Assembly: GCA_958295895.1 (NCBI GenBank)
Contig: CATQHI010000022.1
Location: 62,001 to 126,000 of the forward strand
Direction of reading: 5' to 3'
Source: Saprospiraceae bacterium
Lineage (GTDB): Bacteria; Bacteroidota; Bacteroidia; Chitinophagales; Saprospiraceae
Length of the DNA stretch: 64,000 nucleotides
The position numbers and the translations under genes were made by a program. Each line of letters opens with the position of its first letter. Position 1 is the first letter of the stretch. Shown here one piece after another: positions 1 through 8,656 of the stretch. Below the pieces are notes generated by a model. It was not told the DNA's origin. It was given only the letters and a program-made list of their open reading frames with translations, and ran no database searches.

Positions 1-336
1 CGCCTCGGAGACGTAACCCCGCCGGCGGTAAGGCTCCCCGAGCCAGTACCCGAGCTCGGCGTGTCCGTATTTCTCGATCAGGTGCAGTCCGACGGCTCCC
101 ATGAACGCCCGGTCGGTCGGCGAGCGAATGGCATAGATAAAGGCCGTAGCCGTTGAACGTCCCATGTGGACCAATTGCAAAAACTGCACCGCATTGACCT
201 CCCCGTAGGGCGAGGGCACCGAAAGAGTCATCTCCGCAATCAACGGATCGTTGGCCAGTGTGATAATCGCAGCCGCATCGGCCAGTACCGGAGGACTCAG
301 CAGCAGGCGCGCAGTAGTAAGTTGTTCGGGTAGCAT
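1..336 (-). CDS. GNAT-family N-acetyltransferase (RimJ/RimL-like), 3' end cut by window
   Basis: Reading the minus strand from an ATG at 336 gives 112 codons with no stop before the window edge. The start (MLPEQLTTARLLLSPP) is the usual opening of RimJ/RimL-type GNAT proteins, and GAVGLHLIEKYGHAELGYWL followed by PYRRRGYVSEA is the family's beta4 strand and acetyl-CoA loop (RRGYVSEA). The family transfers acetyl from acetyl-CoA to an amine, often a protein N-terminus; the substrate here cannot be told. The C-terminal third lies outside the window. The family call is firm, the role unknown. Confidence 0.8.
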   Translation of the reverse strand, partial: MLPEQLTTARLLLSPPVLADAAAIITLANDPLIAEMTLSVPSPYGEVNAVQFLQLVHMGRSTATAFIYAIRSPTDRAFMGAVGLHLIEKYGHAELGYWLGEPYRRRGYVSEA

Positions 337-348
337 AACCGGACTAAC

Positions 349-576
349 CTACTCATCCCACCCAATAGTTGCCCGCAAATCTGCCGGGGCCGCAGGTGCA
401 AAGGTTGTAGCCAGAGAAAAAGCATGCTGCGTAGGCCCCTCAGCGTCGACCAGCTCTAGTCGTTCCTTTGCCTCCGCCAGCTGATTGATCGGCGCGATGA
501 AGTTGTTGAACTCCTTGGTGTCCGGAGCGTCGAGCGGCGCGCGGAGGCGGGCAATGTTGATCTGGGCGAGCTGTAT
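349..576 (-). pseudogene. DUF3291 remnant without a normal start codon
   Basis: The minus strand encodes IQLAQINIARLRAPLDAPD and then about 55 more residues to a TAG at 349-351. The first 45 or so resemble the N-terminus of DUF3291 proteins (usually about 140 residues, related to antibiotic-biosynthesis monooxygenase folds). No ATG, GTG or TTG lies in frame between the stop of the preceding gene (595-597) and the first conserved residue; the position where Met is expected is ATA (574-576). The C-terminal two thirds of the family are absent, and the tail coincides with a copy of the dispersed GC-rich motif (383-403). It is probably a decayed fragment. The family match is from memory of the N-terminal pattern. 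Confidence 0.45.
383..403 (-). repeat. Dispersed GC-rich motif, copy at the DUF3291 remnant
   Basis: Minus strand TTTGCACCTGCGGCCCCGGC. It encodes FAPAAPA in the remnant and lies where the family similarity ends. Confidence 0.55.
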
Positions 577-594
577 GGCTCCCCGAGGTAGCCC

Positions 595-1857
595 CTAGAA
601 TTTGTAGCGGCCACCCAGGCCCAGTCCGGGGACGATTTCGGTGCCTACGCTCAGGCGGTCGTTGAGGTGATAGTGGAGGGAGAGTTGGGGCAGGATGTCG
701 AAATTGCTGATACCTACGCCCCGCCTTGAGGAGAAGATATCTTGCCGGTAATGCCTGTTGTCGGCTGTACTAAAGATGTAGTCATAGATAACCTCATTGG
801 CCCGGTAGCGTGGCCCTAGCGTTAACCCGGGAGTAATCTGCAGCCGTCGACGTAGGCGGAAAGTATACCCAAGGCTCAGTAGCACCTGAAACTCGGTTTT
901 GGTGGTTTTTTGGTAGAGGAAGTACTCCGCTCCGGCACCTTCGGCATCTAGTACACCTCTGGAGGGTCGACCGTCTGATGCTCTGGCTACAATCAGTCCC
1001 AACCCGATGCGTAAGCCACTGGAGAACTGACGGGCTAATTGAACATGTGTAGCTAGTAACCGTGGTCGAATTGGATTACTAACCTGGGTGCCGTCGATAC
1101 CGTACAGATCGACCTCTTCACCCGCTACGGTATAGGTTCCTCGGTCAAAGCCCTGCGTACTGTCTGCTCTGAGCAGTTCGACATTCCTAGTTCCACTGAT
1201 GAGTTGTGGGCGTAAATGCACCCCAAACTCCCACCGACCGGCGGGGCGCTGCGGGGGCGTCACTACAGTGAAATACCTCCACCCACCATCTGCCGGCACC
1301 GTATTTATGCTTCTTTGCGGTTCTACAGCTTTTACCGGAAGGACATTCAGGTGATTAAATTCGTACTGCCATTCCACGGGATTTATCGACCCCTCCCACA
1401 AAGTGGCGGTAGTTAGAATACTTCTAGGTGCCGCCAGATCTGCAATCATTGGAGCTGACAGCGGTCGGGGAGCGATCCAGGTTAACGGTAACGGCCTGGA
1501 GCGGGCTACCCACGCCGGCGGCTGATCATTAGCTACAGATGCATACCTGTCTACATACACCGTATCCACCCGCCAACGCACCACCGTATCCACTACAGCA
1601 CGCTCCACCTCGGCAGGCGTAACGGCAGGCACCACATCCGGGCGGCGGAGCGCAGGTGCAACCACCACAAACCACCCCCCCATACCCGCGAGGAGCATCC
1701 CTACTACCACTCCGGCTGCGAACCTCCACCACGGGGACGGCGGAGCGGATGGGGCCACGACCCCCTGCCGAATTCGCTCCCACTGACCCGGCGGCGGCGT
1801 GGCGGGGGGCGGAGTTTCAGACAGGCTACGGCGGAACAGGTCTTCGAGCTTAGCCAT
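595..1857 (-). CDS. Single-pass membrane protein encoded with an ECF sigma factor (possible anti-sigma/sensor)
   Basis: A 420-residue protein. The N-terminus is cytoplasmic-looking (MAKLEDLFRRSLSETPPP, Pro-rich, with a GQWERI segment), followed by one transmembrane helix at about residues 44-67 (FAAGVVVGMLLAGMGGWFVV) and a large extracytoplasmic part whose C-terminal half alternates polar and apolar residues and ends in GLGGRYKF. The end resembles the beta-barrel-like domain of Bacteroidota proteins paired with ECF sigma factors. Its ATG overlaps the sigma stop by 8 bp, so translation is probably coupled. That suggests it restrains or senses for the sigma factor; this is inferred from context, and no zinc-binding anti-sigma motif is visible. 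The segment VAPALRRPD is encoded by a copy of the dispersed GC-rich motif. Confidence 0.6.
   Translation of the reverse strand: MAKLEDLFRRSLSETPPPATPPPGQWERIRQGVVAPSAPPSPWWRFAAGVVVGMLLAGMGGWFVVVAPALRRPDVVPAVTPAEVERAVVDTVVRWRVDTVYVDRYASVANDQPPAWVARSRPLPLTWIAPRPLSAPMIADLAAPRSILTTATLWEGSINPVEWQYEFNHLNVLPVKAVEPQRSINTVPADGGWRYFTVVTPPQRPAGRWEFGVHLRPQLISGTRNVELLRADSTQGFDRGTYTVAGEEVDLYGIDGTQVSNPIRPRLLATHVQLARQFSSGLRIGLGLIVARASDGRPSRGVLDAEGAGAEYFLYQKTTKTEFQVLLSLGYTFRLRRRLQITPGLTLGPRYRANEVIYDYIFSTADNRHYRQDIFSSRRGVGISNFDILPQLSLHYHLNDRLSVGTEIVPGLGLGGRYKF
1640..1661 (-). repeat. Dispersed GC-rich motif, copy inside the sigma-partner gene
   Basis: Minus strand TTGCACCTGCGCTCCGCCGC and CC; encodes VAPALRRP in sense. 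Confidence 0.45.
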
Positions 1858-2431
1858 GGTGGGTATCGGTTTCGAGTTGGAAGTAGGGGCCGGCTAGTTG
1901 ACGGAGGCGGCGCTTAGCTTTGGAAAGATTGGATTTCGAGGTGCCTACGGAAATGCCCAGCTTAGCGGCAATCTCCTCGTGTAGGTAGCCCTCGATGACG
2001 TAGAGATTGAAGACCAGCCGGTAGGCAGGAGTGAGCTGCTGCAGAAGGCGGTACACATCGTGCTCACCGAGCAGCTGCTCCCCCGCATTATATTGAACTG
2101 GCGGCGGGGCCGACCGTAGCCGATCAAAGAGCCGCAACCGCCGCCGCCCCGCCCGGTAATGGTCGATACCGGTATTGACCACGATACGGCGGAGGTAGGC
2201 AGTAAAGTCTCCCCGAAACTCCCGCACCAGCAGGTCACGGAACAACTTGATGAAGGCCTCCTGTACGATGTCTTCGGCACTGTCCGCGTCGTCAGCGTAC
2301 TGCAGTGCCACGGCCCTGGCTAGGGGGTAGTGTGACTCGTACAGTAAGCGCTGGGCACGTTCCTCCCCCCGGTGGGCGGCACACAGCAGGGCGGGGGTCT
2401 GGGCGGGGAGGGGTGGCAAGTAGTTGCTCAT
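1850..2431 (-). CDS. ECF-type RNA polymerase sigma factor
   Basis: A 193-residue sigma-70 family protein with only regions 2 and 4. Region 2 is at about residues 27-95 (LYESHYPLARAVALQYADD, then DIVQEAFIKLFRD, the core-binding helix). Region 4 is at about 130-182, with the helix-turn-helix HEEIAAKLGISVGTSKSNLS that contacts the -35-like element. It fits the Bacteroidota ECF sigma group that is followed by a membrane protein. It directs core polymerase to a small regulon, which is not identifiable here. It heads a two-gene unit with the overlapping membrane protein and is divergent from uxaC across a 328-bp gap. Confidence 0.88.
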   Translation of the reverse strand: MSNYLPPLPAQTPALLCAAHRGEERAQRLLYESHYPLARAVALQYADDADSAEDIVQEAFIKLFRDLLVREFRGDFTAYLRRIVVNTGIDHYRAGRRRLRLFDRLRSAPPPVQYNAGEQLLGEHDVYRLLQQLTPAYRLVFNLYVIEGYLHEEIAAKLGISVGTSKSNLSKAKRRLRQLAGPYFQLETDTHHG

Positions 2432-2759
2432 TTGCGGGTCAGACGATGGAGCCTTACTTTAGGGTTGCCTCTCCTTATGGACGTTACTAAACTTTCTTCG
2501 AAAACACTCTCTCCGCTGTTGCATATGGGGGGGGGGCCAAGTCAACAGGACCCTCCTATCTACCTTGTACCCGCGGCCCCGCCCTAGCATGCTACTACCT
2601 GAGATTCTAAGTATAGAAATATTGAAGAAAATACTGGATGAGTAAATAATCTACTTGGAAATATTGCATTTGGCTAACTGACCAGTCCAGATGACGACGA
2701 CTAACGGGATGCTGGGAAAAGAGGGCTTGCTACTCTCGGTTTACTATATTGTCGGCGCA
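2432..2759. promoter_or_regulatory. Divergent intergenic region, sigma factor / uxaC
   Basis: About 330 bp without a gene. It holds an uninterrupted run of ten G at 2527-2536, a copy of the dispersed GC-rich motif at 2565-2584, and an A+T-rich stretch at 2600-2680 where the uxaC promoter probably lies. No exact TAnnTTTG element was found, so no promoter is placed. Confidence 0.5.
2565..2584 (+). repeat. Dispersed GC-rich motif, intergenic copy
   Basis: Reads TTGTACCCGCGGCCCCGCCC, between the sigma factor and uxaC. Confidence 0.6.
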
Positions 2760-4178
2760 ATGACCTCTACCCTACCTAACCCTATCGTCACTCCGGACTT
2801 CCTCCTGGAGACCGATGCCGCCCGGGAGCTGTACCACGACTATGCGGCCGGTATGCCCATCATCGACTACCACTGCCACCTGTCGCCGGCCCAGATCGCC
2901 AGCAACCACCAGTTCACCAACCTGACCGACATCTGGCTGCGCGGCGACCACTACAAGTGGCGGGCCATGCGCGCTAACGGTATTCCTGAATCGGGCATCA
3001 CGGGGGAGGCCGATGACCGCGAAAAACATCGTAACTGGGCCGCTACCCTACCCTATACCCTGCGCAACCCGCTCTACCACTGGTCGCACCTGGAGCTGAA
3101 CCGTTACTTCGGCATCGGCGAGCTGCTGGGTCCGGATAACGCCGACGCTGTTTACGACCAGTGTAGCAACCGATTGCACGAGCCGGAACTACGCGTGCGG
3201 GGCCTGTTGGAAGGTATGGATGTACGCACCGTCTGCACCACCGACGATCCTACCGATAGCCTAGAACATCACCGGGCGCTACGGGAGGAGGGCTACGGTA
3301 TCCGCGTTTACCCGGGCTTCCGGCCGGACAGGGCGCTGTTCATCGACCGGCCCGACTACAACGACTACGTGGATCGGCTAGCGGAGGTGACCGACCGCGA
3401 CATCAGCAGCTATACCGACCTGCTCGAGGCGCTCATGCAGCGCATCGACTACTTCCACGCGCTCGACGGGCGGATAGCCGACCACGGGCTCAATCAGCTC
3501 TACGACGTGGACTACACCGAGGGCGAACTGACCGAGCTATTTGCCCGCCGCCGGGGGGGTGAGAACGTATCGCCCCACGAAGCCCGGGTATTTCAGACCG
3601 CGGTACTGGTGGAACTCGGCAAGGCCTACCACGCCCGGGGTTGGGTGCAGCAATTTCACCTCGGAGCTATGCGCAATAACAATAGTCGCATCCTCAGATC
3701 CGTAGGCGCGGATGCGGGCGTCGATAGCATCGGAGATTACTCCCAGGCAGCGGGACTGCAGCGGCTATTTGATACCCTCGACCGCACCGACCAGCTCGCC
3801 AAAACCATCGTGTACAACCTCAATCCGTCCGATAACGAGGTGATGGCCACCATGGTCGGTAACTTTAATGACGGTAGCGTGGCCGGCAAGATGCAGTTTG
3901 GTTCCGCCTGGTGGTTCCTGGACCAGCTCGACGGCATGGAGGCACAGCTGAATGTGCTCTCGAACATGGGGCTGCTCAGCCGCTTCGTAGGCATGCTCAC
4001 CGATTCTCGGTCCTTCCTGTCCTTCCCCCGCCACGAGTACTTCCGCCGCCTGCTGTGCAACATGTTCGGCAACGACATCAAGCGCGGCCTGGTGCCGGAC
4101 GACCGTCGCTTCATCGGCAAGGTGATTCAGGACATCAGCTACACCAACGCCGCTAACTACTTCAATTTCCCCAAATGA
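2760..4178 (+). CDS. uxaC: Glucuronate (uronate) isomerase
   Basis: 472 residues from the ATG at 2760, the usual UxaC length. An in-frame ATG at 2691 would add 23 unrelated residues and is less likely. UxaC interconverts D-glucuronate and D-fructuronate (or galacturonate and tagaturonate) in the cytoplasm; it belongs to the amidohydrolase superfamily. Seen: IDYHCHLSP near residue 39 (the metal-binding HxH), DDPTDSLEHH, and the C-terminal DSRSFLSFPRHEYFRRLL block typical of the family. It is the first gene of the uronate operon; its TGA overlaps the kdgK ATG by 4 bp. The next two pathway enzymes (reductase and dehydratase) are not in this window. Confidence 0.93.
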   Translation: MTSTLPNPIVTPDFLLETDAARELYHDYAAGMPIIDYHCHLSPAQIASNHQFTNLTDIWLRGDHYKWRAMRANGIPESGITGEADDREKHRNWAATLPYTLRNPLYHWSHLELNRYFGIGELLGPDNADAVYDQCSNRLHEPELRVRGLLEGMDVRTVCTTDDPTDSLEHHRALREEGYGIRVYPGFRPDRALFIDRPDYNDYVDRLAEVTDRDISSYTDLLEALMQRIDYFHALDGRIADHGLNQLYDVDYTEGELTELFARRRGGENVSPHEARVFQTAVLVELGKAYHARGWVQQFHLGAMRNNNSRILRSVGADAGVDSIGDYSQAAGLQRLFDTLDRTDQLAKTIVYNLNPSDNEVMATMVGNFNDGSVAGKMQFGSAWWFLDQLDGMEAQLNVLSNMGLLSRFVGMLTDSRSFLSFPRHEYFRRLLCNMFGNDIKRGLVPDDRRFIGKVIQDISYTNAANYFNFPK

Positions 4179-5209
4179 AAATTGTCACCTTCGGAGAGAT
4201 CATGCTCCGCCTAGCCCCTCCCGGTTACCTGCGCTTTTCCCAGGCCCAGCAGTTTGACGTCATCTACGGGGGTGGCGAGAGCAACGTGGCCGTAGCCCTG
4301 GCTAACTTCGGCATGGAGGCCCACTTCGTGACCCGCCTGCCCGACAATGACATCGGTGAGTGCGCCCTAATGGAGCTGCGCAAGCGCGGCGTACATACCG
4401 AACACATCGTGCGCGGAGGCGAGCGTCTCGGTATCTACTTCCTGGAAATGGGTGCGGTGCAGCGCGGCAGCAAGGTGGTCTACGACCGGGCGCATTCCGG
4501 CATGGCGACCATTGAGCCCGGCATGGTCGACTGGGACGAGGTGCTCAAGGATGCCGACTGGTTCCACTGGACGGGCATCACCCCGGCCCTAAGTCAGGGG
4601 GCCGCCGACGCCTGTCTGGAAGCCATTCAGGCCGCCAACCGACTCGGTGTCACCGTATCTACCGACCTCAACTACCGCAAGAAACTCTGGCAGTACGGCA
4701 AGGACCCCCAGGACGTAATGCCCGCCCTGGTGGAGGGCTGCGACATCATCCTGGGTAACGAGGAAGATGCCGAAAAGCACTTCGGGCTCCACCCCGAGGA
4801 GGTGGACGTCACGGCGGGCGGCGAGATGGACGGTACCAAGTACCTTCCCGTACTCAAAGAAATTATGGAGCGCTTCCCGCGTTGCAAGATGACCATCACC
4901 ACCCTGCGGGGGTCGGTCAGTGCGAGCCATAACAGCTGGTCGGGCGTACTCTACGACGGCGACAAACTGTACGAGGCCGAGACCTACCAGATCACGGACA
5001 TCGTCGACCGGGTCGGCGGGGGAGATAGCTTTATGTCTGCCCTCATCTACGGACTGCTCACCTATAAGGACGACACCCAGCGTGCCCTCGATTTTGCCGT
5101 CGGAGCCTCCTGCTTGAAGCACACCATTTACGGCGATGCCAATCTCGTGACGGTCGATGAGGTCATCAAACTCATAGACGGAGATGGATCCGGTCGCGTC
5201 AGTCGTTAA
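4175..5209 (+). CDS. kdgK: 2-keto-3-deoxygluconate kinase (PfkB family)
   Basis: 344 residues. PfkB/ribokinase-fold kinase that phosphorylates 2-keto-3-deoxygluconate with ATP to KDPG. Seen: the N-terminal GEIMLRLAPPG and the GGGESNVAVALANFG substrate-binding block (about residues 33-47), and the C-terminal signature DRVGGGDSFMSALIYGL with the catalytic Asp after GGG. Its start overlaps uxaC by 4 bp (ATGA) and eda follows 18 bp after its stop, so it is the middle step of one transcript. The exact sugar acid is inferred from UxaC and Eda on either side. Confidence 0.9.
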   Translation: MKIVTFGEIMLRLAPPGYLRFSQAQQFDVIYGGGESNVAVALANFGMEAHFVTRLPDNDIGECALMELRKRGVHTEHIVRGGERLGIYFLEMGAVQRGSKVVYDRAHSGMATIEPGMVDWDEVLKDADWFHWTGITPALSQGAADACLEAIQAANRLGVTVSTDLNYRKKLWQYGKDPQDVMPALVEGCDIILGNEEDAEKHFGLHPEEVDVTAGGEMDGTKYLPVLKEIMERFPRCKMTITTLRGSVSASHNSWSGVLYDGDKLYEAETYQITDIVDRVGGGDSFMSALIYGLLTYKDDTQRALDFAVGASCLKHTIYGDANLVTVDEVIKLIDGDGSGRVSR

Positions 5210-5227
5210 ACTAATAAGCAAATTACA

Positions 5228-5896
5228 TTGGCCCAACACACTCGCCTACAGACACTTACCGCCATCCATGAGCAAGGTATTATGCCTCTGTATTATCATA
5301 CAGACGTGGACCTAGGTAAGGACATTCTCCGCGCCTGCTACACTGCTGGCGGTCGACTTCTGGAGTTCACTAACCGGGGTGACTTCGCCCACGAGACCTT
5401 CCGCGACCTGCGCCTTTTTGCCCGCACGGAGCTACCGGAGATGGTGCTTGGGGTGGGTTCGATCACCGATGCGGCTACGGCGGCGCTCTACCTTCAGCTT
5501 GGGGCTGACTTCATCGTCTCGGCCTCTCTGCGCGAGGACGTGGCCCTGATCTGCAATCGGCGCAAGGTGCCCTACCTGCCGGGTTGCGCCAGCCTGACCG
5601 AGATTGGCCGGGCGGAGGAACTGGGCTGCGAGATCGTAAAGCTTTTCCCAGGTAGCGTTTACGGTCCGGAGTTCATCAAGGCGGTGCGCGGTCCCCAGCC
5701 CTGGACCAGCATCATGCCCACCGGCGGCGTGACTACGGAGCTCGATAATTTGACCGGCTGGTTTGAGGCCGGGGCGGTCTGCGTAGGTTTAGGCTCATCC
5801 CTGATCGGCGGTGCCGTGCTTAAGAACCGGGACATGGACGGGCTTACCGAGGCAGTCCGCGGTGCGCTAGAGACGGCTAAGCAGCTACGCGCGTGA
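5228..5896 (+). CDS. eda: KDPG / 4-hydroxy-2-oxoglutarate aldolase
   Basis: 222 residues from a TTG start at 5228; no in-frame ATG exists before residue 19, which is too late for this family. Class I aldolase (TIM barrel) that splits KDPG into pyruvate and glyceraldehyde-3-phosphate, the last step of uronate breakdown. Seen: the Schiff-base lysine in EIVKLFPGSVYGPEFIKA and the phosphate-binding IMPTGGV segment. Its stop overlaps the GTG of dctP by 4 bp. TTG is uncommon but fits the spacing from kdgK and the conserved N-terminus. Confidence 0.9.
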   Translation: MAQHTRLQTLTAIHEQGIMPLYYHTDVDLGKDILRACYTAGGRLLEFTNRGDFAHETFRDLRLFARTELPEMVLGVGSITDAATAALYLQLGADFIVSASLREDVALICNRRKVPYLPGCASLTEIGRAEELGCEIVKLFPGSVYGPEFIKAVRGPQPWTSIMPTGGVTTELDNLTGWFEAGAVCVGLGSSLIGGAVLKNRDMDGLTEAVRGALETAKQLRA

Positions 5897-6873
5897 GATT
5901 GCTCGCCATCATACTCCTAGGATTAGCCCTGTCAGCCTGTGGTAAGGATAGCGGTGTAACCGTACTCCACCTCGGCCACGGACTCGATACCGGCCACCCC
6001 GTGCACCAGGGCATGGAGTACATGGCGGAGCGCCTGGCAGAAAAATCTAACGGTTCGGTCACTATCGCTATCTACCCCAATCAGCAACTGGGTAGCGAGC
6101 GGCAGTGTCTGGAGCTGGTGCAGATCGGCAGCATGGCCATGACCAAGGTATCGGCGGCCGTGCTGGAAAATTTTGCCCCCGCCACCACGGTCCTCTCCCT
6201 GCCCTACCTATTTACCGGGAGGGAGCACGTGTACAAGTTTCAGGATAGCCCCCTCGGTAAGCAACTGCTTACCGAGAGCGAGCAATTTCGCCTACGTGGA
6301 CTGGTCTACTTCGATGCCGGGCAGCGATCCTTCTACACCAAGGACAAAGCTGTGCGCACCCCGGCTGATCTACGGGGACAAAAGATCCGCGTACAGCTCA
6401 GCAACACAGCCATCAATATGGTAAAAGCCCTGGGCGGCTCCCCCACCCCGATCTCCTACGGCGAGCTCTACACCGCCCTGCAGCAGGGGGTGGTCGATGG
6501 GGCCGAGAATAACCCCCCGAGCTTCTACACCAGCCGCCACTACGAGGTCTGTAAGTACTACACCCTGGACGAGCACACCGCCACCCCCGACGTGCTCATC
6601 ATCGGTACCGAGGCCTGGAACCGGCTTACCCCCGAGCAACAGGGCTGGGTACAGGAGGCGGCCGATGAGGCCGTCGTCTTTCAGCGCAAGCTCTGGCAGG
6701 AGGCCGAGCAGGAGGCGCTGGATGCCGTGGTGGCCGCCGGGGTGGAGATCATCCGTCCGGACAAAGCTCCCTTTATGGAGCAGACCCGATCCATCCTCGA
6801 CGACTACCACGAAGATCCGGTCATCTACGACCTCATTCAACAGATCCAAAGCATGGCCCCCGGTGAAAACTAA
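5893..6873 (+). CDS. dctP: TRAP transporter substrate-binding lipoprotein, DctP family
   Basis: 326 residues from a GTG start overlapping eda by 4 bp. A lipoprotein signal is clear (VRLLAIILLGLALSAC, with the Cys as lipid anchor), so the protein sits in the periplasm tethered to a membrane. The body matches the DctP/TAXI fold: NQQLGSERQCLELVQIGSMAM near the N-terminus, the conserved Arg in GQKIRVQLS, and GVVDGAENNPPSFYTSRHYEV near residue 200. It captures an organic or sugar acid for the DctQM permease. A location between uronate enzymes and permease genes suggests a uronate as substrate; this is inference. Confidence 0.9.
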   Translation: MRLLAIILLGLALSACGKDSGVTVLHLGHGLDTGHPVHQGMEYMAERLAEKSNGSVTIAIYPNQQLGSERQCLELVQIGSMAMTKVSAAVLENFAPATTVLSLPYLFTGREHVYKFQDSPLGKQLLTESEQFRLRGLVYFDAGQRSFYTKDKAVRTPADLRGQKIRVQLSNTAINMVKALGGSPTPISYGELYTALQQGVVDGAENNPPSFYTSRHYEVCKYYTLDEHTATPDVLIIGTEAWNRLTPEQQGWVQEAADEAVVFQRKLWQEAEQEALDAVVAAGVEIIRPDKAPFMEQTRSILDDYHEDPVIYDLIQQIQSMAPGEN

Positions 6874-7294
6874 GGTGGATCGCATACTGGGTGCCGTACT
6901 CATCACGATGCTCGCGGTGATGACCCTCGACGTGCTCTGGGGGGTGTTTACCCGCTACGTGATGGCCGATCAGGCCAGCTGGTCGGAGGAGCTGGCGCGC
7001 TTCCTGCTGATCTGGATCGGTGTGCTCGGGGCGGCCTACGCCAGTGGCCAGCGCATGCACCTGTCGATCGATCTACTTGCCAACAAGCCCGTTCGCCTCA
7101 TCGCGGCGCTCATCATCCTATTTGCTCTGGCGGTCTTCGTAGTTGGGGGTACGCAGCTGGTCCTACTCACGGCCCAGCTCGGCCAGACCTCCCCGGCCCT
7201 GGGCGTACCGATGTCGCTGGTTTACGCCGTGGTACCCATCAGTGGACTGCTCATCATCTTCTACCGCCTCCCCGATCTAATCGCCCCCCGCTGA
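6863..7294 (+). CDS. dctQ: TRAP transporter small permease, DctQ family
   Basis: 143 residues from a GTG at 6863 that overlaps the end of dctP; a second GTG at 6875 would give 139 residues. Four predicted transmembrane helices: ILGAVLITMLAVMTLDVLWG, LLIWIGVLGAAYAS, LIAALIILFALAVFVVGG and VYAVVPISGLLIIFY. The SWSEELARFLLIWIG segment is the DctQ family hallmark. Its stop overlaps the dctM ATG (TGATG). It forms the membrane complex with DctM that uses a sodium gradient to import what DctP binds. Confidence 0.88.
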   Translation: MKTKVDRILGAVLITMLAVMTLDVLWGVFTRYVMADQASWSEELARFLLIWIGVLGAAYASGQRMHLSIDLLANKPVRLIAALIILFALAVFVVGGTQLVLLTAQLGQTSPALGVPMSLVYAVVPISGLLIIFYRLPDLIAPR

Positions 7295-8580
7295 TGGAAG
7301 TTGCCATTCTCGTGCTCACCTTCGTCGTGCTCATCGGGCTAGGCATGCCCATCGCTTGGTGTATCGGCATTAGTGCCACGGTCACCATGCTCTTTAGCAT
7401 TCCTACCCTGCCGGCGCTGACCACCATCGCGCAGCAGACGGCGACCGGCCTGGATAGTTTCGGACTACTGGCCATTCCCTTCTTCATTTTGGCCGGCGAG
7501 ATCATGAACCGGGGGGGTATTGCTAGGCGCCTCATCGCCTTCGCCCGGTCGCTCGTCGGTAGTCTGCCGGGTGGACTGGCGCACGTCAACATCATTGCCG
7601 CTATGCTCTTCGGGGCCATTGCGGGATCGGCGGCCGCGGCAGCCTCGGCAGTTGGTGGTACGGTCGGCAAGGCCATGGAAAAGGAGGGCTACAGCAAGGA
7701 GTTCTCCGCGGCGGTCAATATCACCTCCTCCACCACGGGGCTCATCATCCCGCCCAGCAACATCCTCATCGTGTACAGTCTGGCGAGCGGGGGCGTCTCT
7801 ATTGCCGCGCTATTTCTGGCCGGCTACCTCCCGGGCCTGCTGGTAGGATTTCTGCTCATGATCGTGGCTGCCATTCTCGCTAAGCGCAAGGGCTACACTA
7901 CCAGCGGCAGTTTCTCGGTCGGGGAGGTGGGGCGCAGTTTCGTGCAGGCCCTACCCAGTCTGGCGCTGCTACTCATCGTCATCGGGGGCATCGTGGTGGG
8001 GATTTTTACGGCTACGGAGGCCTCGGCGGCGGCAGTACTCTATTGCTTACTCCTCTCCTTTGTGTACGGGGAGGTCACCGTGGCGCAGCTCCCGCAGGTG
8101 TTTCTCAATGCGGTCGGTACCACGAGCATCGTCATGATCCTGATCGCCACCAGCATCTCCATGTCCTGGATTATGGCCTTCGAAAACATCCCGCAGGACA
8201 TCACCACCTTCCTGCTGGCCACTAGCGACAACCCCGTGGTGATCATGATCATCATCAACCTGATCCTGCTCTTCGTGGGCGTCTTCATGGACATGACCCC
8301 GGCGGTGCTCATCTTCACCCCCATCTTTCTGCCGGTGGCGGTACAGATCGGCATCGACCCGGTCCACTTCGGTATCATTATGATTCTTAACCTGTGCATC
8401 GGGCTCTGTACGCCGCCGGTGGGCTCGGTGCTCTTCATTGGGGTGGGCGTAGCGGGTACGACCATTCGTAAGGTGGTGCGGCCGCTCGTGCCCTTCTTCA
8501 TCGCCATGCTGGTGGCGCTGCTCATCGTCACCCTGATCCCGGGCCTCAGCACCTGGCTTCCCGCGCAGTTCGGCTTTTAG
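7294..8580 (+). CDS. dctM: TRAP transporter large permease, DctM family
   Basis: 428 residues, the standard DctM length, almost entirely hydrophobic with about 12 membrane segments. Family landmarks: IPFFILAGEIMNRGGIARRL (about residues 62-80), INIL-type re-entrant loop SSTTGLIIPPSNILIVYSLA (about 147-166) and FTPIFLPVAVQIGIDPVHFG near the C-terminus. It is the ion-coupled translocation subunit. Last gene of the operon; a dispersed GC-rich motif copy follows 8 bp after its stop, and no terminator hairpin was seen before blh. Confidence 0.92.
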   Translation: MEVAILVLTFVVLIGLGMPIAWCIGISATVTMLFSIPTLPALTTIAQQTATGLDSFGLLAIPFFILAGEIMNRGGIARRLIAFARSLVGSLPGGLAHVNIIAAMLFGAIAGSAAAAASAVGGTVGKAMEKEGYSKEFSAAVNITSSTTGLIIPPSNILIVYSLASGGVSIAALFLAGYLPGLLVGFLLMIVAAILAKRKGYTTSGSFSVGEVGRSFVQALPSLALLLIVIGGIVVGIFTATEASAAAVLYCLLLSFVYGEVTVAQLPQVFLNAVGTTSIVMILIATSISMSWIMAFENIPQDITTFLLATSDNPVVIMIIINLILLFVGVFMDMTPAVLIFTPIFLPVAVQIGIDPVHFGIIMILNLCIGLCTPPVGSVLFIGVGVAGTTIRKVVRPLVPFFIAMLVALLIVTLIPGLSTWLPAQFGF

Positions 8581-8587
8581 TACAGGT

Positions 8588-8607
8588 GGGCGGGGCCGCC
8601 GGTGCAA
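8588..8607 (-). repeat. Dispersed GC-rich motif, intergenic copy
   Basis: The minus strand reads TTGCACCGGCGGCCCCGCCC. One of at least 13 near-copies in this window; this one lies between dctM and blh. Confidence 0.6.
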
Positions 8608-8656
8608 CGAACTTCGTGGGAAGCGTGGGGCTTCTATCCGGCAGACGAGTCTTGGT

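Noticed and set aside
2691-2759. Extended N-terminus of UxaC from the ATG at 2691
   Set aside because: The extra 23 residues have no counterpart in the family; the ATG at 2760 gives the normal length.
4589-5239. 216-codon open frame on the minus strand over kdgK
   Set aside because: Antisense shadow of a well-supported kinase; no start context or homology-like motif.
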